From Acinetobacter sp. ANC 3781 (GTDB lineage: Bacteria; Pseudomonadota; Gammaproteobacteria; Pseudomonadales; Moraxellaceae), in contig NZ_SJOH01000004.1 in assembly GCF_004331285.1 (NCBI RefSeq), positions 1-64,000 of the forward strand: a stretch of 64,000 nt of DNA. The letters are read 5' to 3'. The notes below the pieces were generated by a model that was not told the DNA's origin, searched no databases, and saw nothing but the letters and a program-made list of their open reading frames with translations. The first letter of the stretch is position 1; each line of letters opens with the position of its first letter. A program made the translations under genes and the position numbers. Below, piece by piece: positions 55,538-64,000 of this stretch.

Positions 55538-56242
55538 ATGCGTTATTTAACTCTCTCAACTTTAGTGTTAGCCTCTGCTTTCAGTGCAACTGCCTTTGCT
55601 CAACAAAATGAACAACTTAATTACAACGTCATCAATGTACAGGCAGAAGCAGCCCGTAAAGTGTCGAATGATGAAATGCATGCGGTTTTATATATTGAAA
55701 AAAGCAACAAACAACCTGCAGAACTTGCATCACAAATCACACAACTAATGAATCAAGCTATGGCTTTAGCGAAGAAATATCCGCAAGTCAAAGTAGAAAC
55801 AGGTTCTCAAACCACTTATCCAATTTATGATAACGAGAATCGTAAATTGAAAGAATGGCGTGGTCGTGCAGAAATTCAGATTGAAAGTACTGACTTTAAA
55901 GCAGCCAGCCAATTGATTGGTGAGCTTCAACAAAACTTCCAGACACAATCGATTAATTTTAGCGTTTCAGATGCGCAACGAAAAAAAGTAGAAAATGAAC
56001 TGATGGTTGAAGCGTCTAAAAACTTTCAACAACGTGCACAAATGCTCAGTCAGGCGTGGAATAAATCAGGTTATAACCTGATTAATCTCAATTTGAATAC
56101 CAGCAATCAATATCCGCAGCCCATCATGATGCGTGCCAGTATGGCTAAATTTTCAGGTGCTGAAGCTGTAGATGCTCAAGATGTTGCAGCGGGTGAATCT
56201 AAAATTACTGTAAACGCCAATGGTGCGATTCAGTTTAAATAA
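55538..56242 (+). CDS. SIMPL-domain periplasmic protein
   Basis: This 234-residue protein has a signal peptide (ending AFA, about residue 22) and a SIMPL/DUF541 domain covering nearly all the mature part: VINVQAEAARKVSNDEMHAVLYIEKS at the start, TGSQTTYPIYDNENRKLKEWRGRAEIQIES in the middle, and alternating strands and helices to the end. Family members include BP26 and YggE, implicated in oxidative stress and able to form channels or rings. Function here is unknown. Confidence 0.85.
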   Translation: MRYLTLSTLVLASAFSATAFAQQNEQLNYNVINVQAEAARKVSNDEMHAVLYIEKSNKQPAELASQITQLMNQAMALAKKYPQVKVETGSQTTYPIYDNENRKLKEWRGRAEIQIESTDFKAASQLIGELQQNFQTQSINFSVSDAQRKKVENELMVEASKNFQQRAQMLSQAWNKSGYNLINLNLNTSNQYPQPIMMRASMAKFSGAEAVDAQDVAAGESKITVNANGAIQFK

Positions 56243-56260
56243 TTGAATCGTGATTTAAAT

Positions 56261-56290
56261 AAAAAAACCGTGTCCATACACGGTTTTTTA
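56261..56290 (+). terminator. Terminator after the SIMPL gene
   Basis: AACCGTGT-CCAT-ACACGGTT is an 8-bp stem flanked by A7 and T6. Confidence 0.85.
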
Positions 56291-56401
56291 ATAAGCTAAA
56301 TATATTATGTACAACAATATGACGACAAACCGGTCGCGTGTTTCATTTTATTTTTCTTGTAAAATCACGCCATCCTTACGCTGTGATCTCGCCATTCTTA
56401 C

Positions 56402-56998
56402 ATGTCCGTTGAAAGTTTAAATCTTGATTTGTTTAGCCTGCTGAATGTCCCACAACAGGCTTCTCCTGTGATAATGCACTACGCGATTTTTATCGCCCGT
56501 GATTTAGTTTATCTGCTGCTTGGCTACTTTACCTTGTTTTGGTTTTATGCCAGTAAAAACTCAAAAGCCCTGATTCTAAAAGCCTTTATATTTTGTTGTA
56601 TTGCTCTTTCAATTAGTGAATTGATGTCCTATCTGGTACAAACTCCACGCCCTTTCGTGATGCATGTCGGTCAGACTTTAATTGCACACGAAGCAACAGG
56701 GTCGTTTCCCAGTAATCACATGACCATTTTTAGCAGCATTGCATTTGCTTACTATTTCTCGGCACGGCGGGACATTGGCAAATTATTACTTGCGGTCGCT
56801 TGGCTAGTCGCATGGTCACGGATCTATGTGGGGGTACATTTTCCAATAGATATGGTGGGTGCCTTTATTTTGTCTTGGATGGTGAATCTTGCAGGCTTAA
56901 AACTATGGAATCATTATCAGGAAAAACTGATGTCTTGGGTGATGTGGATTTATCAAAAGTTGTTTAATTCACTGATTCAAAAAGGTTTGATTAAGTAA
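56402..56998 (+). CDS. PAP2-family phosphatase (undecaprenyl-diphosphatase-like)
   Basis: This 198-residue membrane protein has the three motifs of lipid phosphatases: QTPRPFVMH (K/Q-x6-RP), FPSNHMTIFSS (PSxH) and SRIYVGVHFPIDMVGAF. It resembles BcrC/YbjG, which dephosphorylate undecaprenyl pyrophosphate on the periplasmic side and recycle the carrier. Members of this type also act on other lipid phosphates, so the substrate is inferred. Confidence 0.85.
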   Translation: MSVESLNLDLFSLLNVPQQASPVIMHYAIFIARDLVYLLLGYFTLFWFYASKNSKALILKAFIFCCIALSISELMSYLVQTPRPFVMHVGQTLIAHEATGSFPSNHMTIFSSIAFAYYFSARRDIGKLLLAVAWLVAWSRIYVGVHFPIDMVGAFILSWMVNLAGLKLWNHYQEKLMSWVMWIYQKLFNSLIQKGLIK

Positions 56999-57018
56999 TT
57001 CAAATAAAAAATATATAA

Positions 57019-57048
57019 AAAATCCCACTCTAAAGCGGGATTTTTTTA
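57019..57048. terminator. Bidirectional terminator, PAP2 and proB
   Basis: AATCCC...GGGATT stem around a CACTCTAAAGC loop, with A- and T-runs on both sides. Confidence 0.75.
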
Positions 57049-57061
57049 TTAGGAAAATCTT

Positions 57062-58195
57062 TTAGTAAATCGCCATATGATTGCGATGAATCATCTCGAG
57101 TGAACGTGCTTCACCTAAAACTTGATGCACTTTATCGGAAGATAAACCCTTCACAATTTCAGCAGAACGCGAACTAAAGTTGACCCGACCAACCGCAACA
57201 CGACCGCCCTGTGAATCAACACATTCAACCACATCACCACGCTCAAAATGTCCTTCCACCGCTCTCACCCCAACAGGCAATAAACTGCGATGATTTTCTT
57301 TAATGGCTTTTACTGCACCATCATCCAAGACTAAACGCCCTGCAGTTTGCAGATGCGCAGCCAACCACTGCTGATGTGCGGTAATACGGTCATTGTCAGT
57401 AATAAACAATGTTCCGAGCAATTCACCGGACATTAAGCGCGCAAGGACATTGTCACTTTCACCACTTGCGATTAGTGTTGGACAACCTGATTTGGCTGCC
57501 AAGCGTGCCGCACGAACTTTAGTCAACATACCGCCACGACCGAATTTTCCGCCACCACCCGCCATCTCAAATAGGCTTTCATCCAGAGCACGCACTGTAT
57601 GGAACAGCTTTGCATTTGGATTAGAACGCGGGTCAGAGTCAAACATGCCTTGCTGATCAGTTAATATAATCAACAAATCTGCATGAACCTGACCTGCCAC
57701 CATAGCGGCTAAAGTATCGTTATCGCCAAAACGAATTTCATCCGTCGATACCGTGTCATTTTCATTAATGACTGGAATCACTTTCCAGTCAATCAAGTTT
57801 TGTAATGCATCGCAAGAGTTTAAGTAACGTCTACGATCCGCCAAGTCATCATGCGTCAATAAAACTTGCGCAGTTCGAATCTGATGTTTCTCAAGTACGC
57901 TCGACCAGGTATGAATCAGGCCCATCTGACCAATGGCAGCACACGCCTGAAGACTGGGTAGATCAGTGGGTCGGCTCTCAAGTTTCATACGAACCATGCC
58001 TTCAGCCACAGCACCGGATGACACCAGAATAATCTCGTGTCCTGCATTGTGTAGATCTGCAATTTGTTTCGCCCAATGCGAAATTGCATCCAAATCTAAA
58101 CCTTGCCCATTTGCTGTGAGTAAAGATGATCCGATTTTAACAACGATTCGTTTACAACCCTTGAGCTGACGTTGCCCATCTACCACTTCTATCAT
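57062..58195 (-). CDS. proB: Glutamate 5-kinase
   Basis: This 377-residue enzyme has an amino-acid kinase domain ([60 protein letters not shown]) and a C-terminal PUA domain (about 280-365; [23 protein letters not shown]). It commits glutamate to proline synthesis and is usually feedback-inhibited by proline. It follows obgE with a gap of 28 bases, a common gene order. Confidence 0.96.
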   Translation of the reverse strand: MIEVVDGQRQLKGCKRIVVKIGSSLLTANGQGLDLDAISHWAKQIADLHNAGHEIILVSSGAVAEGMVRMKLESRPTDLPSLQACAAIGQMGLIHTWSSVLEKHQIRTAQVLLTHDDLADRRRYLNSCDALQNLIDWKVIPVINENDTVSTDEIRFGDNDTLAAMVAGQVHADLLIILTDQQGMFDSDPRSNPNAKLFHTVRALDESLFEMAGGGGKFGRGGMLTKVRAARLAAKSGCPTLIASGESDNVLARLMSGELLGTLFITDNDRITAHQQWLAAHLQTAGRLVLDDGAVKAIKENHRSLLPVGVRAVEGHFERGDVVECVDSQGGRVAVGRVNFSSRSAEIVKGLSSDKVHQVLGEARSLEMIHRNHMAIY

Positions 58196-58223
58196 CTTGT
58201 CCTCAGTACTCTATCCCAAGAGC

Positions 58224-59441
58224 TTAACGTACGTAAAACACTTCCACATCGTTATCGTCGTCTTCATCATCATCTTCATCGTCTTCAGCCAATAGACCAG
58301 CAAGACGTTGTTGACGACGCATTTCACGATAAGCTTCTTTCGCTGCAATGGTCTGCTCACGTGTTTCAGCTTCCAGCTGATCACGGAATGCTTTCATTTC
58401 TGCTGCGTATTCTGGATCTTCAACTTCGCGTTCACGTTGTTGTTCAATTTGATCCATCAAGTAATACACGACATCTTTCGTGCCTTCCGACATTAAGCCA
58501 GAAGTTTTGAATACTGGACCTTGCCACTGCATTTCTTCCAGAAGATGGTTACACCATTCTTCCTTGGTGTCAGGATCAAGCTGGTCAACTTTGTTTAATA
58601 CCAAAACCACAGGCAATTTAGAAAGCGTTGGAGAAAATTTCTCTAACTCTTTTAAAATCGCTTTTGCATTATGGGCAGGATCTGAGCCATCAATCGGTTG
58701 TACATCAACAATGTGCAACAAAATACGGGTACGTGCCAAATGTTTAAGGAAACGAATACCCAGACCGGCACCTTCTGAGGCACCTTCAATTAATCCCGGA
58801 ATATCTGCCATGACGAATGAACGATGGCTATCCGCATCTACTACACCCAGGTTTGGAACCATGGTAGTAAATGGATAATCTGCAACTTTAGGTTTTGCGG
58901 CTGAAACAGCACGGATAAATGTTGATTTACCGGCATTTGGCATACCAAGTAAACCCACATCCGCAAGAACTTTAAGTTCTAAACGAATTTCACGGTATTC
59001 ACCTTTGGTCCCCGTGGTGCATTTACGTGGCGAGCGATTTGTAGATGATTTGAAATGAGTATTACCCAAACCACCTTCACCGCCTGCTGCCACCAATACA
59101 CGCTGACCATCAGTGACCAAATCACCGATGATATCACCGGATTCTGTATCAACAATTGTTGTTCCTACTGGAACCTTTAATACGGTGTCTTCACCGCCAC
59201 GGCCTGAGCAGTTTGCACCACGACCATTTTTAGCACGTTCTGCACGAAATCTACGTGTATAACGATAATCTACAAGAGTGGTAGTGTCGTTACCAGCTTC
59301 AACATAGATGTTACCGCCACGACCACCATCGCCACCATCCGGACCGCCAAATGGTACAAATTTTTCACGGCGAAAACTGGCTACGCCATTGCCACCGTCG
59401 CCAGCCTCTACGGTAATGACTGCTTCATCAACAAAGCGCAT
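58224..59441 (-). CDS. obgE: Obg GTPase
   Basis: This 405-residue GTPase has the glycine-rich Obg fold ([30 protein letters not shown]), G-domain motifs [10 protein letters not shown] (G1), the T of G2, DIPGLIEGA (G3) and NKVDQLD (G4), and a charged, acidic C-terminus ([16 protein letters not shown]). It is essential in ribosome assembly and stress control. The 531-base region 59442-59972 upstream holds no gene that I see. Confidence 0.97.
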   Translation of the reverse strand: MRFVDEAVITVEAGDGGNGVASFRREKFVPFGGPDGGDGGRGGNIYVEAGNDTTTLVDYRYTRRFRAERAKNGRGANCSGRGGEDTVLKVPVGTTIVDTESGDIIGDLVTDGQRVLVAAGGEGGLGNTHFKSSTNRSPRKCTTGTKGEYREIRLELKVLADVGLLGMPNAGKSTFIRAVSAAKPKVADYPFTTMVPNLGVVDADSHRSFVMADIPGLIEGASEGAGLGIRFLKHLARTRILLHIVDVQPIDGSDPAHNAKAILKELEKFSPTLSKLPVVLVLNKVDQLDPDTKEEWCNHLLEEMQWQGPVFKTSGLMSEGTKDVVYYLMDQIEQQREREVEDPEYAAEMKAFRDQLEAETREQTIAAKEAYREMRRQQRLAGLLAEDDEDDDEDDDNDVEVFYVR

Positions 59442-59972
59442 GCTGCCAATCCTCTAAATACTTTAAAACCGCATATTCTGCCATATTTTACAAAATTTCT
59501 CGAATAGAATTATTCAGCATTGCATGATTTTTAGCATTGTTCAGATGAATTTGACTTGAACTGGGCTCATATTGCTTAGCTGAGTTCAATTATTCACTCA
59601 TAAAATTAAAAATAACCATACACTTACCTTTATTAATCTGATTTTTAAATTAAATTTTATCTATTTTCTTAAATTATTTAAAGAAGTCTCAATCCAAACT
59701 TTAAGTGCACAGATTTGAAAAAATTGATAAAAAATATAAAGCGGTATTTTACATAATTATTTTTAAATAACTTTCCTCTGCTTTTAAGATTCCCTTCTTA
59801 TGTGTCGTGAAGTATAAAATTGCCGTCTAGATTTTTAAAAAGTTTAATAAAAAATAAGGTTCCTTTTATCATTTTTTAAATTCACCCTTGAAGTTATTCC
59901 AACAAATAGACTCTTTTAGATTAAATCTCTTCACTTAGATAGGTCATAAGGCATTTAAATGACTCAGTATTT
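59442..59972. other. Gene-free AT-rich interval
   Basis: No reading frame, RNA or repeat is clear in this stretch between obgE and the HxlR gene. It probably contains the obgE promoter and untranslated sequence of the HxlR transcript. Confidence 0.5.
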
Positions 59973-60347
59973 TTATTTAGCAACAGGTTGTTTATTTTCT
60001 AAAATCTCAGGTAAATTTCGTTCAATCCAGCCCGTAAGCATTGTCATTTTTTCAGCTGCCTGCGCCCCCAATATCGTCAACTGATATTCCACTTTAGGCG
60101 GTACAACCGGATAAACCGTACGAATCAAAAAACCATCTTTTTCCAATACCTTTAGCGTTTGCGCCAACATTTTTTCACTTACCCCTTCAATACGCTGCCT
60201 TAACTCGCTAAAACGATGCACTCCCTCACTTAAACAGCGTAAAACCAACACAGACCACTTGGTGGTTAAATGTTCCAATATTTCACGTGAAGGGCAATCA
60301 ACGGATAAAACTTGTCCAAGTAAATGACTAGTTGCGTAGGTGCTCAT
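59973..60347 (-). CDS. HxlR-family transcriptional regulator
   Basis: This 124-residue protein has the HxlR winged helix: CPSREILEHLTTKWSVLVLRCL, FSELRQRIEGVSEKMLAQTLKVLEKDGFLIR and a beta wing with VPPKVEYQLT. A Cys near residue 19 is in the usual redox/aldehyde-sensing position of YodB- and HypR-type members. Such regulators usually repress a neighbouring oxidoreductase, but none lies next to it here. Confidence 0.9.
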   Translation of the reverse strand: MSTYATSHLLGQVLSVDCPSREILEHLTTKWSVLVLRCLSEGVHRFSELRQRIEGVSEKMLAQTLKVLEKDGFLIRTVYPVVPPKVEYQLTILGAQAAEKMTMLTGWIERNLPEILENKQPVAK

Positions 60348-60371
60348 CCATGTTCTCCAATTTTATTATTA

Positions 60372-60395
60372 ACTTACTTTTATATATATACTTAC
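60372..60395 (-). promoter_or_regulatory. Direct repeats upstream of the HxlR gene
   Basis: ACTTAC occurs at 60372-60377 and 60390-60395, 18 bp apart, around a (TA)n tract that could form the -10 region. The sites lie about 25 to 50 bases before the HxlR start, suggesting autoregulation. Confidence 0.35.
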
Positions 60396-60708
60396 CTTAG
60401 GCAAGCTACTATAACTAGATAAGTTATTCAAGTATATAAAACCATCAATTTACCGTTTTTTAGAATAATAAAGATTATGAGATATAAGATTTAAAAGAAT
60501 GCCTGGTTAACAAAAAATGTGATTATTTTAAAATAGTTGAGTTAATCAAATTTCATAAAAGAAACTCAAAACCGCCTCTGTCTAGATCACAAAGCCTCTT
60601 AATGACTATTTGAAAGAAAAATCATATTTATTCAAAAGCGAATGGAGTTAATTTAAATGAGAAAACTTAGATAACAGCTCAATTTTTAACTTTAGAAAAA
60701 CAAAAAAA

Positions 60709-60735
60709 AAGAGCCTCAAATGAGACTCTTTTTTA
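60709..60735 (-). terminator. Terminator after gap
   Basis: AAGAG-CCTCA-AA-TGAG-ACTCTT stem (one A-C mismatch) with long A- and T-runs, 13 bases past the gap stop. Confidence 0.75.
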
Positions 60736-60747
60736 CTACTTTACAAA

Positions 60748-62205
60748 TTATGCATTTGTTTCAGCAGGAACTTTTGGATAGCTTACGCCACACATTTGTT
60801 CAGCAATACGCAATACCTGGCAGCTATAACCCACTTCGTTATCGTACCAAACATATGCTGTTAAGCGAGTACCTGAAGTGATTGTTGCTTGCGCATCAAA
60901 TACACCTGCAGTACGCGAACCGATAAAGTCACTTGACACAACTTCAGTCGAATTTGTATAACCGATTTGACCTTGAAGGCTTGAGTTGATTGAGATTTGA
61001 CGGATGTATTCGTTTACTTCTTCACGATCAACTTCTTTCTCAAGGTTTAAATTCAGAATAGCAAGCGATACGTTAGGGGTTGGAACACGTACAGAGTTAC
61101 CAGTCAACTTGCCTTTAAGTGCAGGAAGTGCTTTAGCAACTGCTTTCGCAGCACCAGTTTCAGTAATCACCATGTTCAAAGTCGCAGCACGACCACGACG
61201 ATCTGCCTTGTGGTAGTTGTCGATCAAGTTCTGATCATTTGTGAAAGAGTGAACAGTTTCAACGTGGCCATTAAGCACTTTGTATTTGTCATCTAACACT
61301 TTTAATACGGGCGTAATTGCATTTGTTGTGCAGCTCGCAGCAGAAATGATTTTGTCTTCATCCAAAATGTCAGTATGGTTTACGCCATACACTACATTTT
61401 TCATTTCGCCTTTACTTGGAGCAGTCAATACAACACGAGCAACGCCTGGGCATTTCAAGTGTTCAGCAAGACCTTCAGCATCACGCCATTTACCCGTGTT
61501 ATCAATCACTAAAGCATTATTGATACCAAAAGCAGTGTAATCCACTTCAGCAGGGCTTGAAGCGTAAATAACTTTAATGAAGTTACCGTTGGCAATAATT
61601 GCTTCATTTTCTTCATCTACAGAAATTGTGCCTGCAAATGGACCGTGAATTGAGTCACGACGAAGCAAAGATGCACGTTTTTCCAAATCACCGTCAGATG
61701 ATTTACGAACAACAATGGCTTTTAGGTTTAAACCACGACCCAAACCTGATTGACCAATGATCAAACGTGCAAGAATACGACCGATACGACCGAAACCATA
61801 AAGAACCACATCTTTAGGTTCAACATTTGCAGGATTGCCTTCTAAAGATTTAACAGCATCTGCAACAAATGCATCGATGTCGCCGCCTTTTTCTTTAAAT
61901 TCAACCGCAAGTTTACCTAGATCGATTTCAGCAGAACCAATTTTCTCAACTTTAGCCAAAGCTTCTAAAATTGGGAAAGTGTTAACCACAGAAAGTTCAA
62001 CATCCATCACACGTGTACGACGGTGTGCTTTTAAAATCTGGATAACTGAACGGTTAACTAAAGAACGACCGAATACAGAAGTCACGATATTTTTTTCACG
62101 ATACAACTGACCAATTAAGGCAATCATATGTTCCGCGATTTCTTCACGGTTTTTCCAGCGACCTTGGTGATCTGCATGTAGGGCGATGATAGTGTCTTTG
62201 CTCAC
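60748..62205 (-). CDS. gap: Glyceraldehyde-3-phosphate dehydrogenase, long form
   Basis: This 485-residue protein has a canonical GAPDH from about residue 130: NAD motif YGFGRIGRI (136-144), catalytic Cys292 in SAASCTTNAITP, and VWYDNEVGYSCQ near the end. About 130 extra residues precede it, helical and charged (HMIALIGQLYREKNIVTSVF..., GGDIDAFVADAVKS). Long GAPDHs of this kind are also found in Pseudomonas and other gammaproteobacteria, where they serve gluconeogenesis. It is an NAD(P)-dependent enzyme of central carbon metabolism. Confidence 0.92.
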   Translation of the reverse strand: MSKDTIIALHADHQGRWKNREEIAEHMIALIGQLYREKNIVTSVFGRSLVNRSVIQILKAHRRTRVMDVELSVVNTFPILEALAKVEKIGSAEIDLGKLAVEFKEKGGDIDAFVADAVKSLEGNPANVEPKDVVLYGFGRIGRILARLIIGQSGLGRGLNLKAIVVRKSSDGDLEKRASLLRRDSIHGPFAGTISVDEENEAIIANGNFIKVIYASSPAEVDYTAFGINNALVIDNTGKWRDAEGLAEHLKCPGVARVVLTAPSKGEMKNVVYGVNHTDILDEDKIISAASCTTNAITPVLKVLDDKYKVLNGHVETVHSFTNDQNLIDNYHKADRRGRAATLNMVITETGAAKAVAKALPALKGKLTGNSVRVPTPNVSLAILNLNLEKEVDREEVNEYIRQISINSSLQGQIGYTNSTEVVSSDFIGSRTAGVFDAQATITSGTRLTAYVWYDNEVGYSCQVLRIAEQMCGVSYPKVPAETNA

Positions 62206-62464
62206 AGATACGTCCTCTAATTAATTGTATATCTAGGCATGAATTTCAAAACCCCACAATTGTAAAGGAATTATCAGGAAGTTTGAATCAAAAGCTGATT
62301 TTAACCCGCAAATTTTGCTATATATTCACTATAAACAGATAAAATAATGATAATTATTTTTATAATATTCATATCGAAAGCCCTATGCCCTCATATTTAA
62401 TTCCAAAACCATAAATTTGGTTTAAATTTTGCTTTATTCCTCAACGGTCAAAGCATGAAAATGA

Positions 62465-63394
62465 TTATTTTAAGCGATCTTGATAATTTTCCAGATTTTG
62501 AGCTAAAGCTTTCCGTTTCTGCTGTTGCTTAGCCAAATGAATTGAACCTTCTAATACCAGCAGTAACACCGCCAACCAAATTGGAATATAGGTCAACCAT
62601 TCTGCCGTTTCTAACCTTTCCCCTAAAGCAATCGATGCAAAGGCAAGTAATACAGGTTCTAAATAGCTTAACAATCCAAATATAACAAAAGGTAAATAAC
62701 GGCTCGCCAGAATATAACTCCCTAATCCCAAGGCACTTAAAAAGCCTAACCCTAAACCCGCCCAGATTAGGTAGGGAAATTGCCCAATTAAAGCCAAAGA
62801 GTCGCTATACACGGTGGCTAAATAAATAGCGACTGGCAGGATTAAAAATAAATCCCACCAAAAACCACCCAAATGGTCAGTTTTAAAAGCCCGTCTTAAA
62901 AAGAAATAAATCGGATAGGCCACGGCCACATATACCGTTTCCCAGGCAATACCGCCGATACGCCACAATTCATGCCCTACACCAAGACAGGCAAAAAGAA
63001 CTGCTGCAATCTGCCATCTGGACAGTTTTTCTTTGTAGAGCACACAACCGATCAGCACCATCACCAGTGGCAATAAAAAATACCCCAAAGACACTTCCAG
63101 TCCCCGGCCATTAATCGGCCCCCATAGGAATAACCAAAGTTGGGTGGTACATAAAATTGAACTGATAATCAGCCAGATTAAAAAAGTCGGTTGCTTAAAA
63201 ATCCGTTTAAAAATATCTGCGACATGTTGTAAATCTCCGGTCCACCACATAAACAAAGTTAAAAATGGTAATGTAGCCAACATACGCCAAGCAAAAGTTT
63301 GTTCGCTATCAAGCGGTTTTAAGAATTGGGTATAGAAATACAAAACCCCAAAAGTGACCGATGCCAATACCGACAAAGCTACGCCTTTATACAT
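62465..63394 (-). CDS. rarD: RarD-like EamA permease
   Basis: This 309-residue protein has ten predicted helices in two EamA repeats and RarD markers: GVLYFYTQFLKPLDSEQTFAWRML, NGRGLEVSLGYFLLPLV, and SYLEPVLLAFASIALGE. RarD proteins are drug/metabolite transporter-superfamily members; the E. coli one is linked to chloramphenicol sensitivity only by name. The substrate is unknown. The 259-base region between it and gap has no gene. Confidence 0.88.
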   Translation of the reverse strand: MYKGVALSVLASVTFGVLYFYTQFLKPLDSEQTFAWRMLATLPFLTLFMWWTGDLQHVADIFKRIFKQPTFLIWLIISSILCTTQLWLFLWGPINGRGLEVSLGYFLLPLVMVLIGCVLYKEKLSRWQIAAVLFACLGVGHELWRIGGIAWETVYVAVAYPIYFFLRRAFKTDHLGGFWWDLFLILPVAIYLATVYSDSLALIGQFPYLIWAGLGLGFLSALGLGSYILASRYLPFVIFGLLSYLEPVLLAFASIALGERLETAEWLTYIPIWLAVLLLVLEGSIHLAKQQQKRKALAQNLENYQDRLK

Positions 63395-63485
63395 CTTGTA
63401 TCTCTGGATTTATCTCGCCGGCATTATAAACATTACACTCCAAGAAAACTTTATAATTCACTCTTCAATTTAACCATTCAATAAA

Positions 63486-63509
63486 AAAACCATGCCGAAG
63501 CATGGTTTT
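63486..63509 (-). terminator. Terminator after the lipocalin gene
   Basis: AAAACCATGC-CGAA-GCATGGTTTT is a 10-bp perfect stem, 20 bases past the stop. Confidence 0.85.
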
Positions 63510-63528
63510 ATCCGTCAATATTTTAAGA

Positions 63529-64000
63529 TTATTTCTGGGTTTGTTTGGTATGAATCACATCACTAATGTCATAACCAATAGATTGGGCATAATCCAGATA
63601 TTCCTTGACCACTGCTTGATCTAAATGTGCTGAACGGGACAGTACCCACAGATATTTACGGCGTGGCTCACCGACCAATACCGTTTGATAAGCATCGTCA
63701 ATTTTTAAAATCCAGTAATCACCACGTCCTACCGGCAACCAGCGAACAGATTCCGGTAAGAAACTGACTTTCAACTTGGTATTAAATGGCGCATTTTGAA
63801 TGAATGCCTCACCGACAGAATGGTTTAATTTTCCATCTTTACTATAGCAGCGATTATCTACCCCCACATTACCATTTTCATTTAAGGTATAAGTAGCAGT
63901 TACATCCCGATCACACTTATTTTGAAAGTACATCGGCTTACGCGCAACTTCATACCAAACGCCTAAATATTTATCTAATTCGACTTTCTCGACAGTATGC
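63529..64000 (-). CDS. blc: Lipocalin (Blc-like), 5' end off the window
   Basis: The frame is open from the right edge to the stop at 63529, giving at least 156 residues. The lipocalin signature is complete: VELDKYLGVWYEVARKPMYFQ (G-x-W-Y), then TYTLNENGNVGVDNRC, WLPVGRGDYWILKIDDAYQTVLVGEP and YLWVLSR. The end includes Lys/Gln-rich HTKQTQK. E. coli Blc is an outer-membrane lipoprotein that binds lysophospholipids. The signal peptide and lipobox would lie to the right of the window, so they cannot be checked. A shorter reading from the ATG at 63933 would lose the GxW motif and is wrong. Confidence 0.88.
   Translation of the reverse strand, partial: HTVEKVELDKYLGVWYEVARKPMYFQNKCDRDVTATYTLNENGNVGVDNRCYSKDGKLNHSVGEAFIQNAPFNTKLKVSFLPESVRWLPVGRGDYWILKIDDAYQTVLVGEPRRKYLWVLSRSAHLDQAVVKEYLDYAQSIGYDISDVIHTKQTQK

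Overview
The window is a piece of an Acinetobacter chromosome. The call rests on low G+C content, a run of recognisable Acinetobacter-type housekeeping genes, the dat-ddc pair for 1,3-diaminopropane, the EF-P/EpmB pair followed by PilZ and FimX-like genes, and pstSCAB. Species was not resolved.

Positions 1 to about 9,143 are an integrated mobile element abutting the 3' end of a tRNA-Val(GAC) gene. It looks like a P4-type phage satellite or a satellite/prophage hybrid. From the tRNA leftward it carries a tyrosine integrase, a small excisionase-like protein, a 909-residue zinc-finger/TOPRIM/P-loop primase-helicase, an Ogr/Delta-type zinc finger with a frame break, a ribbon-helix-helix protein, an XRE repressor beside palindromic operators, a membrane protein of unknown role, and a rightward operon of small genes. 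That operon starts with a candidate C4-type antisense RNA. Two stretches of this RNA are complementary to the leader and ribosome-binding region of the operon's first gene, the arrangement of the P1/P7/N15 immunity loci. An AT-rich unknown gene runs off the left edge; it may be cargo. The far attachment site was not found, so the element probably continues beyond the window.

Positions 9.1 to 36 kb are core genome. They hold a MoxR/DUF58/transglutaminase operon, cstA with its small partner, efp divergent from epmB, a PilZ protein and a FimX-like protein, rpmE, a bile-acid-symporter-family transporter with a structured leader, gloA, an AmpG-like permease with Ig-like inserts, a Lon-family protease, grxD, an argD-type aminotransferase, a LysR regulator, nlpD-like and surE genes, two tandem secreted paralogues, a D,D-carboxypeptidase and a gamma-carbonic-anhydrase-like protein.

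Positions 36 to 64 kb hold nudJ-mnmA-hflD-purB, the pst operon behind a Pho-box-like site, dat-ddc, a SIMPL protein, a PAP2 phosphatase, proB, obgE, an HxlR regulator, a long gap gene, rarD and the 3' part of a lipocalin gene. Three clear pseudogenes lie here: a secreted OB-fold protein, a cytochrome b561, and a Rieske oxygenase beside an intact aromatic-acid transporter. A roughly 264-bp foldback element with imperfect terminal inverted repeats precedes purB.

The best candidate for something under-described is the left-hand element: its C4-like RNA switch, its layered repressors, and two genes of unknown function.
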